Assembly (NCBI RefSeq): GCF_024171605.1 | Contig: NZ_JALKAA010000001.1 | Location: forward strand, 186,001-250,000 | From: Pontibacter sp. HSC-36F09 | GTDB taxonomy: Bacteria > Bacteroidota > Bacteroidia > Cytophagales > Hymenobacteraceae | Direction: 5' to 3' | Length of the DNA stretch: 64,000 bases | In this document: positions 55,231-63,611 of the stretch, in pieces | Position numbering within the stretch: position 1 is the stretch's first letter | Layout of the letters: the number at the start of each line of letters is the position of its first letter | Made by a program: the position numbers and the translations under genes | Notes under the pieces: generated by a model | What the model saw: the letters and a program-made list of their open reading frames with translations, nothing else | What the model was told of the DNA's origin: nothing | The model's database searches: none

Positions 55231-57945
55231 CTAATTAGGCAGCTTGAAGTTCAGTTTTTGCAGCTCGTTACGGAACACTTTGTAGACGGAGTAGTTGTTG
55301 CCCACCTCATTGTAGTGAATACTTACAGGCTTGTTGCTCTCCAGCGATCTGCCTCCAATCAGGCGGGCGTCCGGGCCGTAGAGGTAGGTCTTTTGCGGGC
55401 CGTTTTCAGTGATGGCGTATACCTGGTTGCCGCCCCCGAAGTTAAAGTACTGCACAATCTTGGGCGCTGAGGTAACGTAACGCTTCTCAAACAGCTCTTT
55501 GAGGTCCTGGTCGAAGGCGGCTACTTTGCCCTGGTCCTGCCGCACAATAATGTAGGAGCGGCCGCCGGCGTCAGGCACGAGGTCGAACATGGCACTTTTG
55601 CTTGGCCGCGGAAGCTGCTCCCGCGCCTTTACCTGGCCCTGCAGGTTAAACTCCACCACCTCACCGTAGCGCGACACCACAGTCACAACAGAGCGGCGCA
55701 AGTCAGCACCCGCCCGGATGACGCCTTCGGATGTGATCGGTACCCGCAGACTGAACGGAAAGCCCGGATAAGTCTCGCCTTTGGTATTGAGGGCGTATAC
55801 GTAGCCGTTTTCGAGTAATACCAGGATGACGTCGCGGCCTCCTACCCGCACGTGCTGCGGTGTGGCTGCCAGGCGGTAGTCCATGCGGCGGGGCTGCCAG
55901 CCAGGTATAGCGTTGCCGCGTGTGTCGAACATGTACAGGTTGCCCAGAGCATCATCCACCAAAAAGCGGTAGTCACGGTTTTTCGCGAAGTCAAAGACGG
56001 CCAGGCGTTGCAGGCGCAGGGTATCGCTCACGTTAAACGGAAAGTGCTCCAGATCGCGGCCAAGGTGATCAATGGCATGGATGCGGGTGCCCGTGGCAAA
56101 TACATAGCGCAAGCGCTTTTCGCTACCCAACTCAACTTGCTGCAGGCTGCCGATTACCTGGGCCTGAACTGAATCGGTCCAGCCACGGCTGCCCGTGGAA
56201 GTGATGTTATGCAGCACCAGCATCGAGTCCTGTACCACCACTTCACGACTGCGGTCTATGGCATTCTGGATCGGGTAGGGAGGCGATAGGAGGCGGCTCG
56301 CAAACGGAATGGTCAGCTCTTCTTCAAAACCTCCCTGCACACCATCGGTATGGCGCTCCTGCCTTCTGAATAGCACGCTGGTATAATACTGGTTTTCAGC
56401 CCGGGCAAACTGTACGCTCACCTGGTTAAATCTCCGGACCAGGCTGGAGTTCTGCAACAGATCTTCGCGGTCTTCCTCCTGCAAATAGCGGTTCAGAATG
56501 TACCAGGCGTTCACGGTGTTCAGGTACAGACTGAAATTGCCCTCCTGCAGGGTTTCCTCCAAAAAGGCCTTCTGCGTCACGGAACGCCCCCATACCTCGC
56601 CTGCATTGATATCGTCGATGAGGGCGCGCAGGCTGGCTATGTCCGGGGAGAAAATCATGTAGTTTTCAAGCTGCAACACGTAGCTCTGCTCAAAACCAGC
56701 GAACAAACTGCCAAACAAACGGGCAGGCAGCTCTTCCAGGTCCAGCAGCTGCAAGGTATGTTTGCCGTACTTTTCGGTATAGATCTTTTCGTTCTGCGCT
56801 TTGCTCACCTGTTCTGCCAAGGCCTGAAAGCGGATACCGGTTTTACCACTGTTTTCCATGCGGGCAATCACCATCTTGTCAGGGCTCGTGTTCATGTTGT
56901 AGGACTCCATGTAAGCGAGTGCAATCTCCTGACTAAAAGACCGGGCCAGGCTGTCGATGGTGGGACTGAAGGCATCATTGGGAACCTTACCATCGCGCAG
57001 GCGGGCCACCTCTCCCACCCCAAAGTGCATCAGAATGGCTGTGCGTGTAGGCAGCAATAGCTTGATGTCGAGCGGACGGGGCCTGGAGGGCTGCAGCTGA
57101 GCCTGAAAAGAGCCTTTCAGCGTTTCCGGATTCGAAAAGCCGTTCAGGAAAACCTTGTTCTGGTCGAGTTTAAGCTCCAGCATGGCGTTACGGCAAAAGC
57201 TGCTCAGGTAGCGCACCTGCGGCATCAGATCTTCCTGCAGGAAAAGGCCAAACAGGTCAGGCAGGGCGCGGTAGTTCACAAACACGTTGGCGTACACATC
57301 GGCCTGGCTCAGGTAATTCACCTTTTTGTAGTCGGCGGCAATGGAGTTGAGCTTGCCCCGGTTGATGCGGCGCACGATCTCCTCCACTAACACAGGCGAG
57401 GCACTCAGAATGATGTTGTTATGGAAAGAGAAGTAGGTAAAACTATTGCCCAGTTGCGTATTGGTCACATCGGTGAGCAATACGCCCTGATACTCGCGGA
57501 TCTCTTCTTTAAAAAGCGGGTTTTTGTTAACGTTCTCACTGAGCGTGCGCAGAAAACGGTGCTCTCCCACTGACACCACGGGGATGTAGTACACGAACTC
57601 CACATCGGTTTTGCCCAGCACGTGGACGGAGGTGAGGATATGTTTCTTGTCCAGGAAGCGTTCGAGGCGCTGGTTGCCGGGCGCCACGCTGTCGAGCATG
57701 GCCATGTTCTCCTGAAAGCGCTGCGCCACCGGAAGCACCGAGAAGCTCTCCCACAAGTCAGTCTGCTCCAGGTGCTTTTTCAGGTCGCTGTGGTTATTGG
57801 TCTCCACCACAAAAGCTGCCGTTTCCGGCACCAGCGTCCAGAGGTCTACCTTCTGCTGGGAGTCCTGCCACCTGCTAAAGCCATAATAGACCAGGGAGGC
57901 CAGTACTACAAATGCGATGAAGAAAAAGACAATGCGTTTCGGCAT
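55231..57945 (-). CDS. Large membrane-anchored protein with C-terminal propeller-like domain
   Basis: A 904-residue protein. One N-terminal TM helix (IVFFFIAFVVLASLVYYGF, residues 4-22) anchors an extracytoplasmic body. Residues ~40-540 are alpha/beta and resemble DUF3352-type domains (VPETAAFVVETNN opening; LNTVNAWYILNRYL). Residues ~600-900 contain repeated strands such as FVDDALGNLYMFDTRGNAIP, LLENGYVYALNTKGETYPGF and VVSRYGEVVEFNLQGQVKAR, a PQQ/WD40-like beta-propeller. No enzyme motif is seen. Function unknown; single gene. Confidence 0.7.
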   Translation of the reverse strand: MPKRIVFFFIAFVVLASLVYYGFSRWQDSQQKVDLWTLVPETAAFVVETNNHSDLKKHLEQTDLWESFSVLPVAQRFQENMAMLDSVAPGNQRLERFLDKKHILTSVHVLGKTDVEFVYYIPVVSVGEHRFLRTLSENVNKNPLFKEEIREYQGVLLTDVTNTQLGNSFTYFSFHNNIILSASPVLVEEIVRRINRGKLNSIAADYKKVNYLSQADVYANVFVNYRALPDLFGLFLQEDLMPQVRYLSSFCRNAMLELKLDQNKVFLNGFSNPETLKGSFQAQLQPSRPRPLDIKLLLPTRTAILMHFGVGEVARLRDGKVPNDAFSPTIDSLARSFSQEIALAYMESYNMNTSPDKMVIARMENSGKTGIRFQALAEQVSKAQNEKIYTEKYGKHTLQLLDLEELPARLFGSLFAGFEQSYVLQLENYMIFSPDIASLRALIDDINAGEVWGRSVTQKAFLEETLQEGNFSLYLNTVNAWYILNRYLQEEDREDLLQNSSLVRRFNQVSVQFARAENQYYTSVLFRRQERHTDGVQGGFEEELTIPFASRLLSPPYPIQNAIDRSREVVVQDSMLVLHNITSTGSRGWTDSVQAQVIGSLQQVELGSEKRLRYVFATGTRIHAIDHLGRDLEHFPFNVSDTLRLQRLAVFDFAKNRDYRFLVDDALGNLYMFDTRGNAIPGWQPRRMDYRLAATPQHVRVGGRDVILVLLENGYVYALNTKGETYPGFPFSLRVPITSEGVIRAGADLRRSVVTVVSRYGEVVEFNLQGQVKAREQLPRPSKSAMFDLVPDAGGRSYIIVRQDQGKVAAFDQDLKELFEKRYVTSAPKIVQYFNFGGGNQVYAITENGPQKTYLYGPDARLIGGRSLESNKPVSIHYNEVGNNYSVYKVFRNELQKLNFKLPN

Positions 57946-58120
57946 AGTGGGGATGTATGAAGCTACAAATTAACCGAAAAAATTAGAAATCCCCCGGGTA
58001 TAGTGGCTACAGTCCCAATTCATGCCGTAAATATGCAGATTCTATACCTATTTAGCGGCTAGAGGCTGCACCTGCACGAGTCTGGCTGCGTATAAAGGGG
58101 CCAACTCAAACCTGCTAACC

Positions 58121-58990
58121 ATGTATCGGATACTCACACCTGTTGATTTCTCGGAAGGTTCGGCGAAGGCCTGCCACTACGCGCTGCAGTTGGCAGCTGG
58201 CGTTCCCGGGGCCAAACTGCTCCTCCTCCACTGCTTTCAGGATTACCTGGCTGATGCTGCACCGGCCAGCGCTGCCAACCTGAACCATTCGGAAGAATTG
58301 GCGGATCGGGTGCTGCACCGCAACGAAACCGAAGCACTGGAACAACTTGAGGTGCTCTACGAAAAGTTGAAGCGGGAAGCCCGCGGCATGGGCAGCAGTC
58401 TGCACATTGATCGTACCTTTACCCATGGCCTGCCAGAAGAGGAGATACCCGAACAGGCAGAGCGCTTTCGCCCTGCCCTGGTCATCATGAACACCAAAGG
58501 CGAGTCGAGCTTCGGACGGGTTGTGTTCGGCACCGTTTCGACCAAGGTGATCGACGAGGCGCGCGTGCCCGTACTGACAGTGCCGAATCAATACGATGGT
58601 GCTATACCTGGCCGCATCCTCTACGCCACTGACTTCGGCAAGACGGACGTGGCCGACATCGATCGCATCCGGCAATTGTTTGGCCATCTGCAGCCCATGA
58701 TCTACTGTGTACATATTTCGAACGATCCGGAGGAAGACCGGGAAAAACTGCTGGTGCTGCAGCAAAACCTGCAGCACGGCGCGCCCGAAAACGACATCCG
58801 TTATGCCTTGCTCGAAGGCGACGATGTAGCCGAGGCCCTGCAGGACTTTGCCCGCAGCGAGAACATCGACCTGCTGGCCCTGACTACCCAAGGGCGCGGC
58901 ACGTTTGACTCGCTCTTCAACCCCAGCCTGGCCAAGAAGATGGTGCTGCACGCGCCACTGCCTGTGCTCGTGTTCCAGGGCAAGGAATAG
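58121..58990 (+). CDS. Universal stress protein with two UspA domains
   Basis: A 289-residue tandem UspA protein. Domain 1 (1-150) starts YRILTPVDFSEGSAKACHYA and ends with SSFGRVVFGTVSTKVIDEAR-VPVLTVP (a GxVxG-type nucleotide loop GRVVFGTVS). Domain 2 (160-289) starts RILYATDFGKTDVADIDRIR and ends TTQGRGTFDSLFNPSLAKKM, where the ATP-binding loop is degenerate. Role in general stress; partner unknown. Convergent with the ATP-grasp gene, 1 bp between stops. Confidence 0.92.
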   Translation: MYRILTPVDFSEGSAKACHYALQLAAGVPGAKLLLLHCFQDYLADAAPASAANLNHSEELADRVLHRNETEALEQLEVLYEKLKREARGMGSSLHIDRTFTHGLPEEEIPEQAERFRPALVIMNTKGESSFGRVVFGTVSTKVIDEARVPVLTVPNQYDGAIPGRILYATDFGKTDVADIDRIRQLFGHLQPMIYCVHISNDPEEDREKLLVLQQNLQHGAPENDIRYALLEGDDVAEALQDFARSENIDLLALTTQGRGTFDSLFNPSLAKKMVLHAPLPVLVFQGKE

Positions 58991-58991
58991 G

Positions 58992-59891
58992 CTATACCCT
59001 GGCGGCAGGCTGCGCTGTCAAATCCAGCAGTGCCTGGTAGTAACGCTCCAGGGCCTTCTCGCTTGTGCTCAGAAACAGGAAGGGCTCGATGAGTTCGAGC
59101 TCCATCAGCACCAGTTCGCCGTCAAGGTCTACCCCGTCCACGCGGGCGTATAGGCAGCCCTGTGCAAACTGCTCTACAATTTCAGAGGCGGTTTGCAGCA
59201 TACCGGCAGGAGGCGTTGGGGTATGCACGCTCCCTCCGAAGAAGTGCTGCACCCGGAAGTCGCCCGGCCTGGCTTTTTTGAGCACGGCGTGGCTATACCT
59301 GCCGTTAAAGAAAATAAAAGACCACTCGCCCTGTGTTTTGATTTCCTCGAGGAAAGGCTGCGCCAGGAAGGGCTCGTCTTGCAGCAAGGCGTTGATGCGG
59401 GCTGTGTAGTCGCCTGCCTCGGCTCTGCTGATGGCCAGTGTGTTCTTGGCAGCTCCGCTGACGCGCGGTTTCACAATGATCTTCTCCCGTCCGATCGCAT
59501 CAAACACGCTGTCAGCATCGAACGTGCTGCCCTGCTCCAGCCACACGGTGGGCACAATCGTAACACCTTGCGTCTGCATGTCTTTAAAGTACTGCTTATC
59601 AGCATTCCAGCGCAGCGTTCTCACCGGGTTAAGCACCCGGCAGCCCAGTGCCTCTACCTTGTCGAGCCAGGTATAGAAGGCATTTATTTTATCGAAGTAA
59701 TCCCAGGGCGATTTGATAATGAGGGTATCAAAGGCGGCCCAGTCCACTTGGGCATCGTCCCATACCTGAAAAGAAATTTTGTGGCCTTTTTCGGCCAAAA
59801 AACGGTATAGGCGCTCATCTTCGCTATCGGCGTTGGTAGTATAATCGCCCAGGCTCTGGCAAGTGACAATAGCTATTTGTTGTAATGACAT
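58992..59891 (-). CDS. ATP-grasp family protein
   Basis: A 299-residue protein with the ATP-grasp layout: VLNPVRTLRWNADKQYFKDM (pre-grasp), GREKIIVKPRVSGAAKNTLA (ATP-binding Lys), QPFLEEIKTQGEWSFIFFNG and VDGVDLDGELVLMELELIEP (metal-binding Glu in ELELIEP). It resembles the cycloserine-biosynthesis DcsG/hypothetical ATP-grasp group, which ligates a carboxylate to an amine; the substrate is unknown. The ATG at 59891 (MSLQQIAIVT) is preferred over 59912. Confidence 0.85.
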   Translation of the reverse strand: MSLQQIAIVTCQSLGDYTTNADSEDERLYRFLAEKGHKISFQVWDDAQVDWAAFDTLIIKSPWDYFDKINAFYTWLDKVEALGCRVLNPVRTLRWNADKQYFKDMQTQGVTIVPTVWLEQGSTFDADSVFDAIGREKIIVKPRVSGAAKNTLAISRAEAGDYTARINALLQDEPFLAQPFLEEIKTQGEWSFIFFNGRYSHAVLKKARPGDFRVQHFFGGSVHTPTPPAGMLQTASEIVEQFAQGCLYARVDGVDLDGELVLMELELIEPFLFLSTSEKALERYYQALLDLTAQPAARV

Positions 59892-60029
59892 AAATGCGGA
59901 TATTTGCCGCAAAATTATACTTTATCCCTCGCAGTATCTACAGAATAAATTTCCAATTAAACAAAACATTAAGAACGTCTGTTCTCGTATGAAAAGTATA
60001 AGTTGCTTTCCCGCTTTTTAACTACCACC

Positions 60030-60680
60030 ATGTTACATCTTTTCAGCCTCAGCCTACGACACAGGTACAGCCTCTCTGTACGCCTGCTGGTACTGCTGTT
60101 GCTGATCAGCTCCACCGCGGGTGCCTGCCGGCCAGAGGACACGCATGAGGAGCAAAAAGAAGAACCGCTGGAACGCAACCAGCAACACGCTGAGCCCGAC
60201 ACCCTGCTGGCCCGACGCCAGCCAGCGGGTCCGCCAGCCACCATCGATTTCCTGGGTAACCCCTTCCTGTCGGATTATCGCCAGAGCAAAAAGCTGGACG
60301 CCTACTTTGCCCGCATTGGTACCGACTTCACGCTTGATGCCGACCCGGTGGAGAACATGCACCGCCCGGCCATCACCGACACGATCTATACCATTCGGTT
60401 TGGCGAATCAGTGATTGAGCTCTATGCCCCTACCCAAACCGGCGAGCTGTTGCTGCAGGTGGCTGATATCCGCAATGCAGGTATAGCGCTCCGCAACAAC
60501 ATGAAGGTAGGTATGAGCCAGCCCGAGCTGATGACCAAACTCAAGAACTACGAAGTGCGCATCCTGCAAACCAACTCCGAGATTGTGGCGACTACTGTAG
60601 AGGGGGCTCCCATCTCGCTGCGCTTTTTCCTGAAAAACGGCAAAGTGAACCGGATCCGATATGAGGGCTACGTTGATTAA
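60030..60680 (+). CDS. Hypothetical lipoprotein
   Basis: A 216-residue protein with an N-terminal signal (RLLVLLLLISSTAGAC; Cys33, non-canonical lipobox), a charged linker rich in Glu, Gln and Arg, and a beta-rich C-terminal domain (ITDTIYTIRFGESVIELYAP; MKVGMSQPELMTKLKNYEVR; ISLRFFLKNGKVNRIRYEGY) with an SmpA/BamE-like look (GMSQPELMTKL resembles GMTxxEV helices). Lipidation and family are uncertain. Confidence 0.65.
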   Translation: MLHLFSLSLRHRYSLSVRLLVLLLLISSTAGACRPEDTHEEQKEEPLERNQQHAEPDTLLARRQPAGPPATIDFLGNPFLSDYRQSKKLDAYFARIGTDFTLDADPVENMHRPAITDTIYTIRFGESVIELYAPTQTGELLLQVADIRNAGIALRNNMKVGMSQPELMTKLKNYEVRILQTNSEIVATTVEGAPISLRFFLKNGKVNRIRYEGYVD

Positions 60681-60717
60681 GAGAAAACGAGGTCAGGTAT
60701 AAATAGGCCAGAAATCC

Positions 60718-60725
60718 TACCTTTG
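60718..60725 (+). promoter_or_regulatory. -7 element (TACCTTTG) for dtd
   Basis: A perfect TAnnTTTG match 24 bases before the ATG at 60749; it makes the in-frame ATG at 60737 too close to the transcription start. Confidence 0.5.
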
Positions 60726-60748
60726 CAGCTGAACCAATGGTATACCTT

Positions 60749-61201
60749 ATGCGCATCGTTGTCCAACGTGTTACCCAAGCTTCTGTTACCATTAACAACC
60801 AAATGAGAGGCGAGATCGACCTCGGGCTGCTACTACTTGCCGGCTTCACTACCGACGATACCGAAGAAGATCTCAAATGGATTGCTAACAAAGTCGTGCA
60901 ACTCCGTATTTTCAGCGATGCTGATGACAAAATGAACCTGAGTGTGCAGGACGTAAAGGGCGATCTGCTGGTGATCAGTCAGTTTACGCTCTACGCGCTT
61001 ACTAAAAAAGGCAACCGTCCTTCTTACATTCAGGCGGCCCCGCCAGCTGTGGCTATACCTTTGTATGAGCGTTTTGTAACGCTTTTGGAAGAGGCCTTGG
61101 ATAAGAAAGTGCAGACCGGTGAATTTGGTGCCGACATGAAGGTAGCCCTCCTCAACGATGGGCCCGTGACCATCACCATCGACTCTAAAAACCGAGAATA
61201 A
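60749..61201 (+). CDS. dtd: D-aminoacyl-tRNA deacylase
   Basis: Removes D-amino acids (and glycine from tRNA-Ala) from mischarged tRNAs. The 150-residue protein has MRIVVQRVTQASV at the start, the catalytic SQFTLYA motif and the cross-subunit GPVTITIDS motif (Gly-cisPro). The ATG at 60749 is chosen from the promoter position and family N-terminus. Confidence 0.97.
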   Translation: MRIVVQRVTQASVTINNQMRGEIDLGLLLLAGFTTDDTEEDLKWIANKVVQLRIFSDADDKMNLSVQDVKGDLLVISQFTLYALTKKGNRPSYIQAAPPAVAIPLYERFVTLLEEALDKKVQTGEFGADMKVALLNDGPVTITIDSKNRE

Positions 61202-61295
61202 ACCGCTCCGAATAATTCTGAGTCAGGCTGGAAAAGTAAAAGGAATTATCTATATATTTCTACCTGAATCAGCTATACCTTACCGGACGGTTTAT

Positions 61296-62222
61296 ATGAA
61301 TACCCTACCTCAACAGGCAGCCTGGCTGCCGCAACTCTTGGGCCGGCTACTGCTGTGCGCCTTATTCATAACAGGTATAGCAACCGGCGCTCAGGCCCAG
61401 ACCGATACCACGCTCACCAAAAGCGTGGTAGGCAAACGCTGGATCGTCGAAACCCGTGATGGTTCTGTGATACAGGGTACTTTTCTGGGACAAACAGATG
61501 GTGGTATACGCCTGCAAACTGATAGCGCCGGTGAAATCCTGATTCCGCATACCCAGATCAAAAGCACTAAAATCGTTGACGACAGCCATATGCGCAACGG
61601 CGAGTACTGGTTCGAAAACCCCAACGCAACCCGCTACCTGTTTTCTCCGTCCGCCTTCAGCCTCAAAAAAGGGGAAGCCTATTACCAAAACACCTACCTC
61701 GTACTCAACTCAATTAATATCGGCATCACGGATCACATCACGATGGGCGGTGGTTTCGAGCTGATCTCTACCTTCTCCGGCTCACCTGCTTTTTACCTCA
61801 CACCAAAGGCCACCTTCGAGATCAACAACAAATGGCGGGCTGGCGGCGGTTTGCTTTACATGAATGTGATCGGCTTTGAGGAAGACTTCTCAGGCTTAGG
61901 TATAGGCTACGGCATTGTGACCTATGGCAACACGGACGACAACGTGACGCTGGGGGTGGGCTATGGCTTTGTCGACGATGAGTTTTCGAAAATGCCTGTG
62001 CTTAACCTGAGTGGCATGAAGCGGATCAGTCGCCGTGTGGGCTTGGTTTCGGAGAACTGGCTGGTGCCCAGCGACGGCTACTATGGTTTGATTTCGTATG
62101 GCGTCCGGTTTATGGGCGAGCGGCTGACCGTCGACCTGGCTTTTATCAACAACGGCGATATTGCGGAATCTATCGCCATCGGTGTGCCTTATGTGGACTT
62201 TGTCATTAAATTTGGCAAATAA
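61296..62222 (+). CDS. Secreted beta-rich protein, probable outer-membrane barrel
   Basis: A 308-residue protein with a signal peptide (LLLCALFITGIATG, cleavage after AQAQ). Residues ~45-95 form a small beta domain (KRWIVETRDGSVIQGTFLGQ, IRLQTDSAGEILIPHTQIKS) with an Sm/LSm-like strand order. The rest (~110-308) has alternating amphipathic strands (GITDHITMGGGFELIS; VTLGVGYGFVDDEF; GLISYGVRFMGERLTVDLAF) ending VDFVIKFGK, as in outer-membrane barrels. No family name. The MazG-like gene follows after 17 bp. Confidence 0.7.
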   Translation: MNTLPQQAAWLPQLLGRLLLCALFITGIATGAQAQTDTTLTKSVVGKRWIVETRDGSVIQGTFLGQTDGGIRLQTDSAGEILIPHTQIKSTKIVDDSHMRNGEYWFENPNATRYLFSPSAFSLKKGEAYYQNTYLVLNSINIGITDHITMGGGFELISTFSGSPAFYLTPKATFEINNKWRAGGGLLYMNVIGFEEDFSGLGIGYGIVTYGNTDDNVTLGVGYGFVDDEFSKMPVLNLSGMKRISRRVGLVSENWLVPSDGYYGLISYGVRFMGERLTVDLAFINNGDIAESIAIGVPYVDFVIKFGK

Positions 62223-62239
62223 CCACAAGCCCTATACCT

Positions 62240-62566
62240 ATGACCATCACTGAAGCCCAAACCATTGTTGACAACTGGATCAAAGAAAACGGTGTCCGCT
62301 ACTTCAACGAACTCACCAACATGGCCATCCTCACGGAAGAAGTAGGTGAAGTAGCCCGCATCATGTCCCGGCAATATGGCGAGCAGTCGTTTAAGAAAAG
62401 CGATGAGGGCAAGCAACTATCCGACGAGCTGGCTGATGTGCTGTTCGTGCTCATCTGCATTGCCAACCAGACAGGTATAGACCTGACCGAAGCCCTTCGG
62501 AAAAACCTGGAAAAGAAAACCTCCCGCGACAGCGAAAGGCATAAGCAGAACGAGAAACTGAAATAA
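62240..62566 (+). CDS. MazG-like nucleotide pyrophosphohydrolase
   Basis: A 108-residue all-alpha NTP pyrophosphohydrolase. The metal-binding EExxE...ExxD pattern is visible: NMAILTEEVGEVARIMSR and LSDELADVLFVLICIANQTG. Single-domain (about half the size of E. coli MazG), like the MazG-related enzymes that clean non-standard nucleotides. Second gene of a pair with the barrel-like protein. Confidence 0.93.
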   Translation: MTITEAQTIVDNWIKENGVRYFNELTNMAILTEEVGEVARIMSRQYGEQSFKKSDEGKQLSDELADVLFVLICIANQTGIDLTEALRKNLEKKTSRDSERHKQNEKLK

Positions 62567-62603
62567 GTTTAGGAGTTTGAGAGTTTAGGAGTTTGAGAGT
62601 TTA
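62566..62603. repeat. 16-bp tandem direct repeat (2.4 units)
   Basis: AGTTTAGGAGTTTGAG repeated at 62566-62581 and 62582-62597, then AGTTTA, starting in the MazG-like stop codon. The inverted counterpart (CTCYTAAACTC) lies at 62757-62797 on the far side of a terminator and at 44773-44816. Confidence 0.8.
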
Positions 62604-62663
62604 CTTCTGGAGTTGAAAATTGAAGAGGGCAGGAATTCTACACTTGTACATATTTAAATAAAA

Positions 62664-62700
62664 ACAGCGAGCGCCAGTTTTGGAAACTGGCGCTCGCTGT
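62664..62700. terminator. Strong hairpin terminator between convergent genes
   Basis: A perfect 17-bp stem (62664-62680 with 62684-62700), 3-nt loop. The A+T-rich tract on the left supplies the U-tail for minus-strand transcripts (comB); the right side has no T-run. Confidence 0.8.
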
Positions 62701-62765
62701 GTGATAACGTGGTGTTTCTATTTAGATGGTAGATATAGCCCGAAAAAGGCTTGCCTCTCAACTCT

Positions 62766-63497
62766 CTAACTCTTAAACTCCCCAACTCCTAAACTCAAAT
62801 CGACCAACCTGTCCCCTTTCCAAACAGGGAGCACATGATAGGTGTCGTGCTGGAGGCAGAACTCGATGTCTTTGTGGATTTCAAGGTTTTCGAGGCGGCG
62901 CACGTGGGAGGATTGGCGCAGGAAAGCGACCATGTCGCTCTTGGCGGCGTGATACAGGTATAGCGAAGCCAGTGTGGCATCGTTCTCAAACTCAAACTCG
63001 CCCTGCAGACGCTCGGCCAATGCACCGGCAAAAAGCGTGTCTTCCAGGTTAAACTTTCCCTTCCAGCCGGCGCAAACCACCAGCACATCGAGTTGCAGCT
63101 CCCGTAGGTGCTCTGCTACAGCCTCCAGGTTCAGGAACGCCCCTACTACAATCTCGTCGGCGGCCTCCGACAAACGGATAGCGCGGGTGCCGTTGGTGGT
63201 CGTGATGGCCACCGTGCGGCCCTGTACCTGTCCGTTCATGTAAGCGAATGGAGAATTGCCCAGATCAAAGCCTTCAGCCTTGATGCCGTTACGCTCCGCA
63301 GCGGTCAGGCAGCCCTGCCCGGCGTAGGCGCGGCACTCCTCCAACTGCATCACAGGTATAATATCGGTAGCGCCATGCGCAAAAGCCGTTACCATCGTAG
63401 AAGTAGCACGCAGAATATCCACGGCCACCACTGCCTTCCCCTCCAGTTCATACAAGTGCAACAGCTCCGGGCTGTAGCACACATCTATACTTGGCAT
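62766..63497 (-). CDS. comB: 2-phosphosulfolactate phosphatase
   Basis: Hydrolyses 2-phosphosulfolactate to sulfolactate in coenzyme M or sulfonolipid-type routes. The 243-residue protein has VVAVDILRATSTMVTAFAHG (nucleophile area), GFDLGNSPFAYM, VAITTTNGTRAI, VVCAGWKGKFNLEDTLFAGA and FCLQHD near the end. In Cytophagales, a link to sulfonolipid (capnine) synthesis is possible but not shown; no other sulfonate genes are nearby. Confidence 0.93.
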   Translation of the reverse strand: MPSIDVCYSPELLHLYELEGKAVVAVDILRATSTMVTAFAHGATDIIPVMQLEECRAYAGQGCLTAAERNGIKAEGFDLGNSPFAYMNGQVQGRTVAITTTNGTRAIRLSEAADEIVVGAFLNLEAVAEHLRELQLDVLVVCAGWKGKFNLEDTLFAGALAERLQGEFEFENDATLASLYLYHAAKSDMVAFLRQSSHVRRLENLEIHKDIEFCLQHDTYHVLPVWKGDRLVDLSLGVGEFKS

Positions 63498-63528
63498 ATA
63501 TTCTTGAATTTTAGACTATGTGACAAAA

Positions 63529-63580
63529 GACAAAGGACTAGAAACAAAATAACAAGGTATAGCCACCTTGGTCCTTTGTC
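63529..63580. repeat. Imperfect inverted repeat between comB and gcvT
   Basis: GACAAAGGAC (63529-63538) pairs with GTCCTTTGTC (63571-63580), with an AGGTATAG motif in the loop; extra decayed units (AGTCCTTTATC) follow. Confidence 0.65.
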
Positions 63581-63611
63581 ACTTAGTCCTTTATCAAAGT
63601 GTCAAAAAAAA

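Larger units (their letters stand above)
5139..62964. repeat. Dispersed decamer CAGGTATAGC / GCTATACCTG (30 exact copies)
   Basis: Read by eye, CAGGTATAGC starts at 11255, 18054, 24409, 40685, 45016, 48034, 50783, 51354, 51382, 51845, 53276, 55902, 60478, 61372 and 62955. GCTATACCTG starts at 5139, 13193, 21697, 25207, 33419, 33638, 35606, 40911, 48220, 51532, 52261, 54597, 54660, 58601 and 59292. The shorter core GGTATA/TATACC occurs well over 150 times. Copies lie in all frames of genes and in intergenic DNA, equally in both orientations. Confidence 0.85.
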
